Assembly: GCA_034509425.1 (NCBI GenBank)
Contig: JAVTVJ010000032.1
Span: forward strand, 5,901,501 to 5,965,500
Length of the DNA: 64,000 bases
Origin: Eopsaltria australis
Lineage: Eukaryota; Chordata; Aves; Passeriformes; Petroicidae
Reading direction: 5' to 3'
The translations under genes and the position numbers were made by a program. The notes below the pieces were generated by a model. That model saw only the letters and a list, made by a program, of their open reading frames with translations, did no database searches and was not told the DNA's origin. This document shows positions 23,254 through 35,400 of the stretch, piece by piece; position 1 is the first letter of the stretch; each line of letters starts with the position of its first letter.

Positions 23254-26200
23254 AGGGGCCCTGCCTCTAGCCAGGTAGAGGAAAGGGACAACCGGATCTA
23301 TTGGACTGTGTGGATCCGATGGCCTGGCACATCTGACCCACAAAGATACACGGCTTTGGTTGACACCGGCGCTCAATGTACCCTGATGCCATCAAGGTAT
23401 GTGGGAACAGAATCTATTTCTATTTCTGGGGTGACAGGAGGATCCCAGCAGCTGACTGTATTGGAAGCTGAAGTAAGTTTAACTGGGAATGAGTGGCAGA
23501 AACACCCCATCGTGACCGGCCCAGAGGCCCCATGCATCCTGGGCATAGACTATCTTAGAAATGGGTATTTCAAAGACCCAAAAGGACATCGTTGGGCTTT
23601 CGAGATAGCCGCTGTAGAAACAGGAGACATCCAACAGCTAAATACCTTGCCTGGTCGCTCAGATGACCCCTCTGCTGTGGGACTGCTAGAAGTTGAAGAA
23701 CAGCAGGTACCAATCACCACAGTGACAGTGCACCGACGACAGTACCGCACAGACAGAGACTCTATGGTTCCCATCCACGAGATGATTCATAAACTGGAGA
23801 GCCAAGGGGTGGTCAGCAAAGCTCATTCACCCTTTAACAGCCCTATATGGCCAGTGCGTTATCCAGTAGAGAATGGAGACTGACAGTAGATTATCGTGGC
23901 CTGAATGAGGTCACACCACCACTGAGTGCTGCTGTGCCAGACATGTTGGAACTTCAGTATGAACTAGAATCCAAGGCAGCAAAGTAGTACGCGACCATCG
24001 ATATTGCCAATGCCTTTTTCTCCATTCCTCTGGCAGCAGAGTGCAGGCCTCAGTTTGCTTTCACCTGGAGGGGCGTGCAATACACCTTGAACAGACTCCC
24101 CCAGGGGTGGAAGCACAGCCCCACCATCTGCCATGGACTGATCCAGGCTGCACTGGAAAAGGGTGAAGCTCCAGAACATCTGCAGTACATCGACGACATT
24201 ATCGTATGGGAGAACACAGCAAAAGAAGTCTTTGAGAAAGGAAAGAAGATCATCCAGATTCTCCTAAGAGCTGGTTTTGCCATCAAGCAAAGTAAGGTTA
24301 AGGGACCCGCTCAAGAAATCCAGTTTTTAGGAGTCAAGTGGCAAGATGGACGTCGCCAGATCCCGACAGAAGTAGTCAACAAGATCACTGCTATGTCCCC
24401 ACCTACGAACAAGAAGGAAACCCAGACTTTTCTAGGAGCTGTCGGGTTTTGGAGAATGCATATCCCAGAACACAGCACAATTGTAAGCCCTCTTTACCTC
24501 GTGACACGAAAAAGAAATGATTTCCAGTGGAGTCCTGAGCAACAACAAGCATTCGAACAAATTAAGCAGGAGATTGCCCATGCAGTAGCCCTTGGGCCAG
24601 TCAGAACAGGACAGGATGTGAAAAATGTGCTCTACACTGCGGCCAGGGAGAATGGTCCATCCTGGAGCCTGTGGCAGAAGGGACCTGAAGAGGCTCGAAG
24701 ACGACCACTTGGGTTCTGGAATCAGGGATACAAAGGATCTGAGGCCAGCTATACCCCAACCGAGATAGAGATTCTTGCAGCTTATGAAGGAGTTCGAGCT
24801 GCCTCGAAAGTAATTGGCACTGAAGCACAGCTGCTTCTGGCACCCCGACTACCAGTGCTGGGTTGGATGTTCAAGGTAAAGGTTCCTTCCACACACCATG
24901 CTACTAACGCCACACGGAGCAAGTGGATTGCACTGATCACACAGCAAGCCCGGATAGGAAGCCCTAATCGCCCTGGGATTCTGGAAATTATAACAAACTG
25001 GCCTCAAGGTGAGACTTTTGGATTATCTTCTGAAGAAGAGGAGGGGCAAGTGACACGTGCTGAGGAAGCCCCACCATATAACGAGCTACCGGAGAGTGAA
25101 AGACGATATGCCCTCTTCACTGATGGTTCCTGCCGAATTGTGGGTGCTAACCTGAAGTGGAAAGCTGCTGTATAGAGCCTCACACGACGAGTTACACAAG
25201 CTACTGAGAGAGAAAGTAGATGGAGTCAAGTCGCAGAGCTTAAAGCCGTCCAGCTGGCTTTGGATATTGCTGAGCGAGAGAAGTGGCCTCGGCTCTATCT
25301 CTACACTGACTCCTGGATGGTAGCTAACGCTTTGTGGGGTTGGTTGAATCGCTGAAGAAAAGCCAACTGGCAGCGCAGAGGGAAACCCATCTGAGCCACT
25401 GAGATTTGGCAGGACATCACTACCCATGTAGAGAGGCTGACTGTGAAGGTTCGACATGTGGATGCACATGTACCCAAGAGTCGGGCCAATGAAGAGCATC
25501 GTAACAACGAGCAGGTGGAGCAAGCTGCCAAACTGAGAGTATCACAGGTGGATCTGGACTGGCAGCACAAGGGAGAATTATTTCTAGCTCATTGGGCCCA
25601 TGATGCCTCTGGTCATCAGGGACGAGATGCAACGTACCGATGGGCTCGTGACTGAGAGGTGGACTTGACCATGGACAGCATCTCACAGGTCATCCATGGC
25701 TGCGAGACCTGCGCTATGATCAAGCAGGCCAAGCGGGCGAAGTCTCTGTGGTACGGTGGACGATGGTCGAAGTATAGGTATGGGGAAGCCTGGCAAATTG
25801 ACTACATCACCCTTCCCCAAACCCGCCAAGGCAAGCGCTACGTGCTGACCATGGTGGAAGCAACCACTGGATGGTTGGAGACCTACGCTGTGCCTCATGC
25901 TACCGCCTGAAACACCATCTTAGGCCTGGAAAAGCAAGTCTTGTGGAGACATGGCACCCCTGAGAGAATTGAGTCGGACAATGGGACCCATTTCAAGAAT
26001 GGCCTTATAAACAGCTGGGCCAGAGAACATGGCATCGAGTGGATATATCATATCCCTTATCATGCACCAGCTACCGGGAAAGCTGAACAGTGCAACGGAC
26101 TACTTAAGACCACCCTGAAGGCACTTGGCAGGGAGACCTTCAAAAATTGGGAAGTGAACTTAGCAAAGGCCACCTGGATGGTCAACACACGAGGCTCCAT

Positions 26201-26447
26201 CAATCGAGCTGGTCCTGCCCAGTCTGAACCCTTGCACACAGTGGACGGAGACAAAGTCCCTGTGGTACACATGAGAGGTATTTTAGAAAAGACTGTTTGG
26301 ATTAGTCCCACCTCAGACAAAGGCAAACCTATCCGCGGGGTTGTTTTTGCTCAAGGACCTGGTTACACTTGGTGGGTAATGCAGAAAGATGGGGAAACTC
26401 ATTGTGTACCACAAGGAAACTTAATTTTAAGTGAGAACTGTGTGTAA
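23254..26447 (+). pseudogene. pol: pro-pol pseudogene of the nested ERVL
   Basis: Protease has active-site DTGAQ at 23362-23376. RT runs from about 23700 with the catalytic YIDD box at 24186-24197. RNase H has TDGS (Asp codon 25122-25124). Integrase has a CETC zinc-finger half, core Asp codons at 25800-25802 and 25977-25979, and Glu at 26085-26087 (D,D-35-E). The frame ends at 26447, with no env after it. Lesions: a frame change near 23870, and in-frame stops at 23985, 25173, 25353, 25392, 25653 and 25908. Four of the six are TGA, compatible with CpG decay. Gag-to-Pol is in the same frame across the UAG. Confidence 0.92.
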
Positions 26448-26536
26448 AGTTACATTGTATATGTATATACATTTATATATAAAGGGGGTACTGGTTTGGG
26501 TATCACATAGATGGTGATAGAATAAGGGGTGGGTAA
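26448..26536 (+). other. Spacer and polypurine region before the ERVL 3' LTR
   Basis: A short non-coding stretch with an AAAGGGGGT tract near 26480 and AATAAGGGGTGGGTAA ending at the LTR. The latter is the likely plus-strand primer. Confidence 0.5.
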
Positions 26537-27136
26537 TGTCTTAGGTTACAATGGTATGTATTCTATCACCATCTTCGTGGGATGTTGGGGCCGGGCATGG
26601 CAGTGTTCCTGATGGCCGCAGAACGGTTTGCTAATAGGCCGGTCATTAGGGCCAGGCGTGGCAGTGTTCCTGATGGCTGCAGAATGGTTTGCTAATGGGC
26701 CAGTCGTTGGGGCCGGATGGGCACTTCACTCCCCCCAAACATTGCAGATAGTGGCTCATCATCCCATTGTGAGATGCCCCGCCCAGGGGGAGGAACCAAT
26801 GTATCCCGATCTGCATATAAACTGAGATCTGAAGCACTATAGGCAGCTTTTTCCACGGGATTCCCAGAGGAAGACCAGACCCTTCTACACCACCACTGGA
26901 CCTTCAGAGGAGAACTACACCTTTCTCAGGATCATTGCTTCAACAGAACCGCATCTATCACTCCCAGAGGACTGCAACCACCTTCTAAGTGGACTACTAC
27001 CAACACCCTGACCAACAGGGTGTCAGGTTGTATTCTGACTCTGTCAGTGGTTTTTTTTTTTGTATTACTACATTTTTCCTATTAAATTGTAGTTCTGACT
27101 TTGAGCCTCTCACTGATTTGCTTTCAAACTACCACA
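26537..27136 (+). mobile_element. 3' LTR of the nested ERVL-like provirus
   Basis: 600 bp, the same length as the 5' LTR and about 99% identical by eye. It includes the 61-bp U3 duplication, TATA box and ATTAAA. Confidence 0.94.
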
Positions 27137-27604
27137 GATCCCTTCCCGCCTTCGAGGGGGGCTGTGCGCTCTCAGAAAGCTTGCCTTGTTAGCACTGAAC
27201 AAGACCCAAATTTTGAATTGGAAGAAAGAAGCACAATTGGCACACCAAAAGCTCTCTATCCGCGAACTGGATCCGAACTGCAACAGTGAAATTGTGGATT
27301 GGTCATATTCTCAGAGGGTCACTGCCTCAGTTTTTGTGCCCTGGGTGGCTGCAGCAAAGGCCCTAGGTGAGCTTTCTCACCTTGAGTGCTGGCTTGACAA
27401 GCAAGCGAATTTGACATCCAGTGAGCTGACCCAGCTCCTCGAAGACGAGGAATCCACCCGACACTCAAACTTACAGAATAGGGCTGCCATTGACATTTAT
27501 TACTAGAACAGGGGCACGGCTGTGAAGAGTTTGAAGGACTTTGTTGTTTCAACTTATCCTCGAAGGCTGAAAGTATACATGCTACCATAAAGAAAATGCA
27601 GGGG

Positions 27605-29241
27605 TGTCCTGGGTTAGGCCAGAGGGGTCAAAATCTAGGAAGTGATCTGTGCTGCAGGAAGGAATACAACTTCCTTCCTGCGAGAGAGAGCCAATAATCA
27701 GGTAGTTTTAAAGATGGATAGGTAGGTAAACCAATTAAAAAGTTGATCCGCCTTCGAGGAAAAAACCATATATAAGCAGAGACTCTCTGAAGCTCTTCCT
27801 CTTTGGACCTGCTGCTGCTGTGTAGAGAGGAGCAGCTCCTGCTTCTCTCGCTGGTAAGGCCTCAGCTTCCCCCACCCCCCCCCCCCTTCCTCCTTTCAAA
27901 AGGGGGGGTGGGAAGGGAGGTTTGGAGCGGCCGTGCTGCTGCAGCCGACCATGGGGGAGGAACGGTTGGAATTTTTAGCAGATACAGCTCAGCCGGTGTG
28001 CCAGCTACACGAGAGGGAGAGCCAGGCCCCTACTCCAGGCCAGGCAAGGACCGAGCCGGGCTCCATCCAGCTCGAGCCAGGCTCTGCCCTGCCACCCTGG
28101 GCCCAGATGGCCCTACCACGCCGAGCCAGCTTGGCAGAGCCAAGCAGAGAGACTCTTGAGAGCTTCTGGCATCCACCTCGGGCCTGTTCAAACAACCCGG
28201 CAAAGAGCACATGATCCTCACACTGCCGGAGAGAGAGAGAGAGACAGAGATTAACTCCCTCCATGCCTGGACTAAACTCACAGACACCCATCCTTCCTCG
28301 CAGAGAGAGGAACGAGTGAGGACATCTACATAGTGTAACGCAGAGACTTTACAGTCAGTGAAGAAAGTAGAACTGATACTCACAAGGGGGTGCATGGGAA
28401 GTTGCTTCAAGAGTGAAGCTGAAAACTCTTTTACAGAACCATAATTGAAGACTGAGCTAATAAATTCTCTGTAATATATAAAGATATAGTCCAAAGGGGG
28501 ATGTGAGGTTCTTATTGCAGCCAATGAACTGAAATACCTAAGTACAGACAAGTAAGTGTTGAAAAAGTACAGCCTGATGAGAAACTTGAACCAAGAGAGA
28601 GGAGAGGCTGTGACCCAGAGCCCTGGTCCTGGGGGGAATGCCAGAGAACCTGAGTTGTCAGGAGAACCTGTGTTGCTCAGCACAGAAGAAGGGATTTTCT
28701 TTGTTACTGCAATTGAACCTGTGCATTCTTAAAAAGGTATCCTGTGGACTGTTCATAACCCACCATAGTGGCTGTGGGAAGGCTACTGGTGTGGGAGGGA
28801 TCCACCATTAAGCTGATCTTTCTTCTGGGTGGTGGTTGATAGTGAGGCAGAAGACCCATAAAAAACTGTATTTTTCTTACAGAAAATCCATGGTGTAAGC
28901 AAAAGAGACTTCTCTCCCTAAATGAACTGAAACAAGGACTATTTCAGAGGTGGTAACCTGACTGGAGGTCGAAGTGTTGTCTTTTGTATGTTGTCAGGGA
29001 GAATGAAATGGAGAGGTGGGGAAGGAGGGGTGGTCTGGGGAGTTTGTTCTGGTTTTTTCTTGAGTTTTTTTTTCTTTTTCCTTTGTCTTAGATATATTAA
29101 TAAAACTTCTTTGTACTTTATAAAGTTTGAGCCTGCTTTGCCTACTCCTAATCCTCATCTCACAACAAGCAATCAAGTAAATATAAGTAAGTGTGCTAGC
29201 ATTTAGTCACAAACCTGAATAGGCGAACTGAAACCACTACA
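27605..29241 (+). mobile_element. Long solo LTR, family X copy 2, nested in env transmembrane region
   Basis: A 1637-bp element, TGTCCTGGG to CTACA, with a perfect 5-bp duplication, agggg (27600-27604 and 29242-29246). It is collinear with copy 1 at 15065-16659. It has TATAAG at about 27771, AATAAA at 29099-29104, and an internal AAAGGGGGA tract followed by TGTGAGG at 28493-28502. A poly-C run sits at about 27873-27889. No gene is supported. Confidence 0.88.
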
Positions 29242-29438
29242 AGGGGCAAGTCAAAGAACTGAAAATCAACAATGACTGGCTTAAAAGGACTTTGGATGGC
29301 CTGGGACTCAGTGGGTGGGGGAATTCAGTTTTACATTTGGTTCTTTGGGTTATGTTGACTGTTATTATTGTTCGGTGTTTGTTCAGTTCTTTTAAAAACC
29401 TTTTGTTAAAGTTGATGCAGAATACCTTCTTTTTAGGT

Positions 29439-29452
29439 AAAGAAGGGGGAGA
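29439..29452 (+). promoter_or_regulatory. Polypurine tract of the ERVK-like provirus
   Basis: AAAGAAGGGGGAGA abuts the 3' LTR start at 29453. This is the expected plus-strand priming site. Confidence 0.8.
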
Positions 29453-30099
29453 TGTGGTGGTTGAAGCCACCCCAAGGGTGGCTGAAGAAGAGACAAACAA
29501 GCCCGACAAGTGGTGGGAAGGCACCACTGAGTAACGTCTCCCCCCTGAGTTTATAATGGTTCCTTCCTGTTGCAGTTATGTTAATTCAGTTCCAATGGTT
29601 GGTCACTTATCCCCCCCCCCCCCCGCTCCTTTAAATATTCATATTGTTAAGAATGTTCCCCAACCTCGACATCCCATTGGCCTGGCCCCCTTCTCCCCTC
29701 CCCTGCTTTTCCCTGGTTGGCCCCCCTTGCATTGTCCCTCCCCCATTCTGCCTCTGAACCCTGTCCCTATTGGTTGACCCTCTGTATAAAAGTTGATGTT
29801 CTACCCTGTCTATCTGCCTTTTATCCCTGGACCCTTCTGAGCTTAATAAACTCAGGAATCCATACAAAAGACCCCTCTCATCTCTTACTCCAGTGTCAGT
29901 TCGTATTCTTCAAGGAGTGTCTATGGCTGCTATCTCACCAGCAGAGCTGTAGCCTGCAGCTAGGATCAGCAGGATCCTGCCAGGGGACCGCCGGGTGCTG
30001 ACGAGAGCCCCGGGCCAGGACCCCTTTGGAACACGTGGGGATGCGGGTCTGTCCCAGACCCCAAGGTGAAGTGTTATGTTTTGTAACATTTTATTTACA
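29453..30099 (+). mobile_element. 3' LTR of the ERVK-like provirus
   Basis: 647 bp, with TATAAAA at 29785-29791 and AATAAA at 29845-29850. The ctgtag duplication follows at 30100-30105. A pure C run (about 29611-29624) replaces a mixed stretch of the 5' LTR. Confidence 0.93.
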
Positions 30100-30105
30100 C
30101 TGTAG

Positions 30106-31640
30106 GGTTGAGATGATGCAATATGAAAATACAAATGACACATTTTCTGGTTCATATGTTAATGGGAATATTGATTAATAAATATGAACCTAGTGAAGCT
30201 AAAAGTTGATTTTGCTTATTGACTTATGTCATAATTTTAAATATTTTATTCAGCATGTAAGGCCTATTCATACATTAAAAAATTATTATGGAGAGTAATA
30301 AGCATAAAAGATACTATGCTCTTGTTATACTATTTAAAATCTAGTTTGAGAGTTAGTAGATGATCTTAAAAATCATCTAATATTTAACAAATATACAGAA
30401 AATTGAATAATCATTCCAAAGAAGCACATGGAGCAAATGTTAGAACAATATATTATTCCAGAGGATTAAAAACAGAGGATAATTGGTATGTGTTCTGCAT
30501 TTTTACCAAGATGGATCTGCAAAAAGATAATTTATGGTAAAGAATCATTTTATCTTGGAATCCTTTATTGCAAGTCTAATTCTTGCAATGAAACTATCTT
30601 CATCTGCTTGAATGTCTCATTTGACCAATGTCAAATGACAAATGTCAAATTACCCCAAAGCTGACACAGACAGAAAGAAAGCAGCTATGTTCTGAAACCT
30701 GAATTCACCTCTCCAGTGCAGGATAAAATGGCATCCATTTCAAAGTTTATGAATCACAAAATGACAGATCAAAGAGAAATGATATATTCTTTCTGATGTC
30801 TCATGAAAGGCACTCGGTGAATACTGCGATCAAATTAAAAATTAGACATTTAAATTTTCATGTATGTACTTTGTACAAGTAATAGTGACCTTTACAATTC
30901 ATGTCAGCTAAGCACACCTATGTGCTATGTTATTTACTTTAGGAAGTCAGTGTATTTAAAGTAAGGCATTTGCTAATGAAACCTTATGAAATCAGGTCTG
31001 GTGAGAGTTGCATTTCACTGATTTGTTAAGCTCCCTAAACAGATTGCCAAATAGATGGCACTGAATCCAAACTGCAATTATCCTGGTGTCTCAACTCATG
31101 CTGCCTATGAACAATATCTAAACTAACCATATACAAGCACCCTTCCAATTGCATTCATCTCCTGGAGTTTTCAGGTGTGTTGGCAAACATTTGTGAAATA
31201 TGTACAACCACACATCTGGCTCATGTGATCCCTGTTCTCTCTCAGCTTGTATTTCTTTGGCTGCCATGCCATTTCCTCTTTCTCCCTTTTTTTCTGCTTT
31301 GGGTGAAGAATGAGTGGTAAATTAGAAATCCACAAAATCTGTGCTGGAAACTCAGACCTTTCCTATTTTGTAATTCCCTGGAATAAAGTAAGGAGGTATC
31401 AGAAGATCTATTTATCAATCTCTGAGGCATCTTCTTCTTCAGCTTCACAGAGCTCTGTCATATATTGATATATTTGTTTGCTGTTGTGCAGAGATGTCGG
31501 GCATGCTCTGTGATCTCTCTTTACTGATTAATATAAAACACTGTACAGACCCCCAAAATCACTCAAATAACTCAACCTCATGAGATCCAGAAAACTGTCC
31601 ATACCTGCTGATTTATTGCAGAGCAGTTGTGTTATTTGAT
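30106..31640. other. PPFIA2 intron, unique sequence
   Basis: AT-rich intronic DNA. No repeat, exon or RNA gene recognised. Confidence 0.6.
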
Positions 31641-31649
31641 GATGAATAC

Positions 31650-32400
31650 TGTGTCCCACAGTTATTTAGCTGCAGGGCCTCATGGAGGGCACTGTCACTT
31701 CCTTCCTGCCTGCAGCCCCAGCCTCTCTTCCACTGGGAAACCAGGCATGGAGTTGGAGTGAGGGCACATGTATGTGGCGGTGGTCCAGGCACCTAGCCCA
31801 AGGACTAAGATCCCCTGGGGTGGAGTTCAGAGTGGATAGTCCCAAAGAGGGGCTGAGCTTCAAGAGGGCTGGCTGCCCTCTCATCATTTACCTAGCCATC
31901 TGCCACTTTCCTGCCTGTTATCCCCTTGTTCCAGAATGTTCGGTTCATAATTGTAGTATTCCCCTGTCAGTCTCTCCCTCTCATCCCTTCTTCCTTCCCT
32001 GTTGGCCCCTGTCCCTTTGTCCCTCCCTGGTTCCTCCCCTGTGCCCCTTCGTGATTGGTTGTTGCCCTCAGAATAAAGTCTGATGCACGCTGAGCACCGA
32101 GGTCTTTTGACCCGGACGCCCAGACCGCTGTTAACTTCGTCGTTGCTGTGTGTCTATTACTCTGGGTTGGAGATCCCTCCCTATAGCAGCGCTCCGGCTC
32201 CGTGGCTACAGCTTGGCTGCTTTTGCAGGAGGCACAGCCTGCGGCCAGAGATCACTGATCTCGACCGCAGTGAACCTGACCAGGGACACTCACAGTAACC
32301 GCCGTTGGGCTGCTGACCGGACCCTTGCGGTCAGCTGTCCAGTCCACGCATAAGCGATACATGTACCCAGTATTTAACTCCCAAGCATGGAGTTACAACA
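31650..32400 (+). mobile_element. Solo LTR, ERVK-like, boundaries approximate
   Basis: A GC-rich block in AT-rich intron with LTR architecture like the ERVK LTR at 11809: a pyrimidine-rich U3 with a GATTGG (CCAAT reverse) motif near 32053, AATAAA at 32072-32077, then a GC-rich R/U5. No TATA box or clean target duplication was found, so the ends and family are tentative. No viral coding sequence adjoins it. Confidence 0.55.
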
Positions 32401-35400
32401 CAGTGAGCAGGATAGAATCCACACAGCGTACCAGGATTTGTGCAGGGTCCCAGAACAACAATCATGTGACAGAATGTGCACCTGAATAGATGCCACTACA
32501 GCCATCACTTTTCAAAAATCAAGTTATGCAATTTAGCCAAGTCTGTCTACCAATACTTATGAACCCATTAACTCTACTGGATTGCACCCTACTTTTCCTG
32601 CTGTAGAAACAACTAACCAGTCATCCCAGCTGAACTGATCTCTATACTTTTAGGAGCAAGAATATTCAAAGAGTATCAGATGAGTCTGAGTCCTGTGAGA
32701 CACTTTACAGAGCTGCTATGGTAGTAAAAAGAGTAATTGTTGCTCGTCACATCTATTGCACAGGTCACTGTGCTACCTGGGCTTTACAGTAATGATGTCC
32801 AGTCCACAGCTGTATGAGCAATGGACACTGTGAGACAAATTTATACTTCTATGGAGCAGAAACCATGTTTCAGTATTTTTTTTTCCACAAAATGGCATCC
32901 TGGTCCTTTACTGGAGCTCTGCTGGGAGCATTGTAATGCAGTAATAATCATAGTAAAAATGTGCAATAAAAGCACTTCAATGTGGAAATGAAGATAGAAT
33001 ATATTGCTACCAAATGAATGACTATATATTTATATTTCTGCAGCAATCTAAATTGCAATTAAGATTTGTCCACAGTTTTTAATGCATAGAAAAATACAAT
33101 CTCCCCAAAGGCAAAAGTCTGAAGACTTAGGCCACAAGTATTAAAAAAATGAGAATATAACATTTAAGCAGAAGAACAGTATGAGTATTTGTAATAGAAT
33201 TCGTAGTTATATTTCTTTATTTACATTACAGTAGTAGAACCTAATTTGTTTTCACAATGAGCAATCTATAAAAGAAATGTTTTTAAAACAGACACAGACA
33301 TGAAAGAATATACTAGATTAGGTTTATGATCATTTTGACGAAGATGCTAATTTTATGGAAAGTTTGTGCTTCAAGGTCTAAAGGAAACTGGGAATTTTTA
33401 ATCTCCAATCATCATTTATTCAGTAAAACAAGGCATTAAATCACCCAAGTTTCTAATCGTGGGGGACCAAGGTTTCATTAAATCAAATATTTCTGTCAGA
33501 CATAAAAATGAAGTAGATTTGAAGACATTTGCAAAAAATATTTCAAGCATCGATTTCACTGCTCTTTTAATGTATATTTAAACAATTGCTTCATAGCTGC
33601 ACAGCAGGATTTGGGAGAAGAGTAAAGAATGAGGAAGTAGCAAGTCACAGTTTGACATTGTTTTTTTACCTTTTGCCATGCTCCCTTAAGCATTATTTTA
33701 CTAAACCTAAATTTCTTTTCTTTTAATGCAAATTACAGCTTACAGCAGCTTAAACATGCTCTTATGGATACACAGGGACGTGTCATAGCAAAAAATTGAG
33801 AGGCTGCAAAGAACCTCAGGATATTTTTTTAATAAATCGACAGAACAAAACTCTACTCTTCAATGATAAATCTGTGACACTGGGATTTACTCTAGTCACA
33901 AATCTTTATATAAAAATCCTACAAAGAATTTTACAAGTAAATAAAATGAAGAAGAACTAATTAGCCATGACACAAAGTTCTGAGAAAAAAAAAAGAGAAT
34001 TGCAGTGGAGATACTTAGTAGCTAGAATTGTTCATCTCAGTGCAAGGGTCTGAATCCTTCCTTAACAGCAGTAAAAGACTGAAGCAGCTGAATCCATTCA
34101 TACTTGGGATCTTAGAATAGTTAGAAAATATAACCAGAAATAACAATTGTCTTTACAACATAATATTCAAAAGAATATAAAAATACATAGAAAAAAATAT
34201 ATACAAGCTAGCAACCATTCAATATCAAACATTTTATTAAAACTATTATATTAATCACACTGCTTTTGTGAGGGAATAAAAACCTTTGGTGTTCAGCTAC
34301 ATTTTTCCTTAAGTGCCCCATGAACACATGAGCACAGACCACAAATCCTTTCTTACAAATTGGTGTCTTCTAAAGAACACATAGGAGGCATTCAGCTTAG
34401 ATAAAAAGACAGTGCAAAATGAGAACATGGCATCGATATTTTAGGATTCATTACAGGTGGCCACATGCTAAATGGAGGGGAAAGAGAACACAGCATTTCA
34501 GGATGTCTTGAAAACACCCTATGACATTTAGGCAGCAACACAAATCTGCTCTGCAAAACCATTTCAGTGAAGAAGACCAAAGTTGGTGAATGTATTTAAT
34601 TTATATTTATGCATTGCACACACTACACTGTGGTAAACGCATAAACAGGTTTAAGTCACTAAAATTTTTGTATAAAAATACTAATATCTGCAAAATCATT
34701 ATCTGCTGTCATGATAGAAAATATATGTTCGTTTCGTAGCCAAAATCTGAAGATTTTTCTCTGTGGTAGAAGTTTATGGAAGTTGTACTACAAAACCGCT
34801 CTTGCAAATTCAGTAGTGACATTCACCTCAAATATGTCAATAGAAATTATTGTTCTTCAGTTGCTATCTGGAAAATGCACTGAATTTTAGACGTATTCTG
34901 CTCTGTATTTTAGTGAAACAGAAAATTAGTGAAAAAAAGTGATGGCAATGCAAAATCAGTCCTGCTGCCCTTGATATTCATAAAGGATTTTAGTGCGTTT
35001 TTTTTCCTCTGAGAACTCAGATTATAATTAATTGAGGACATAAAATGAAATAGTTATGGCAACTTAACTGACTATTTCTTGTGCTTAGTTGTTTTTTGCT
35101 TTGTAAAAAAAATAGGCAATGAAGGCTGTAGTGCTGCTGTATTAATTTTTCTACCTCTTAAATTGCCATGCTACACATACTAATTCCAATGTGTAGAGAA
35201 ACAAATTAATGCTGTAAAGCATGTAGTATAAGAAATAATCACAAAAAAAATCATAATTTTGCACCATTGCCACATTTAAAACTTAAGGGCAATAATAACT
35301 TTCTGCAGAGGTAACATTTAATTAGATGGCTAAGGCTAAAGGCAGATTAAAAAGCAATTATATATAGCATCTAAAAATTACATTTCAAATCAAGATATTT

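Larger units (their letters stand above)
20894..27136 (+). mobile_element. ERVL-like provirus, complete, nested in env
   Basis: A 6243-bp provirus with two 600-bp LTRs and a perfect 5-bp duplication, gatcc (20889-20893 and 27137-27141). It carries a Gag-like frame, protease, RT, RNase H and integrase but no env. The 5-bp duplication, lack of env and Lys-like primer site fit class III avian ERVL. Coding parts are broken by several stops and one frame change. The two LTRs differ at only about six positions by eye (about 1%). Orientation is antisense to PPFIA2. Confidence 0.94.
20350..29450 (+). pseudogene. env: env pseudogene of the ERVK-like provirus, cut by two insertions
   Basis: Env is the surface/transmembrane glycoprotein. 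20350-20893 encodes a signal-peptide-like start (LVFLFLISAVPLS) and surface-unit sequence resembling the alpharetrovirus lineage. The frame is cut by the ERVL provirus. It resumes at 27142 with the rest of the surface unit, a fusion-peptide-like hydrophobic stretch and the heptad region. A CX6CC motif (27521-27547) is out of frame with the preceding part and follows a stop at 27504-27506. A second insertion (27605-29241) separates the ectodomain from the membrane anchor and cytoplasmic tail at about 29250-29450. The 5-bp duplications show that both insertions were clean. Lesions beyond the insertions are the stop and at least one frame change. Confidence 0.85.
11809..30099 (+). mobile_element. 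ERVK-like provirus, full length, carrying three nested insertions
   Basis: The provirus is bounded by near-identical LTRs (11809-12446 and 29453-30099) and a perfect 6-bp target duplication, ctgtag, at 11803-11808 and 30100-30105. Removing the nested elements leaves about 8.8 kb with the order LTR, primer site, gag, dUTPase-like/protease, pol, env, polypurine tract, LTR. The 6-bp duplication and pro-frame dUTPase-like segment fit a class II (betaretrovirus-like) element. The env is of the alpharetrovirus/gamma type. All coding frames are broken. The whole element is antisense to PPFIA2 and lies in its 45.5 kb intron. Confidence 0.93.
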
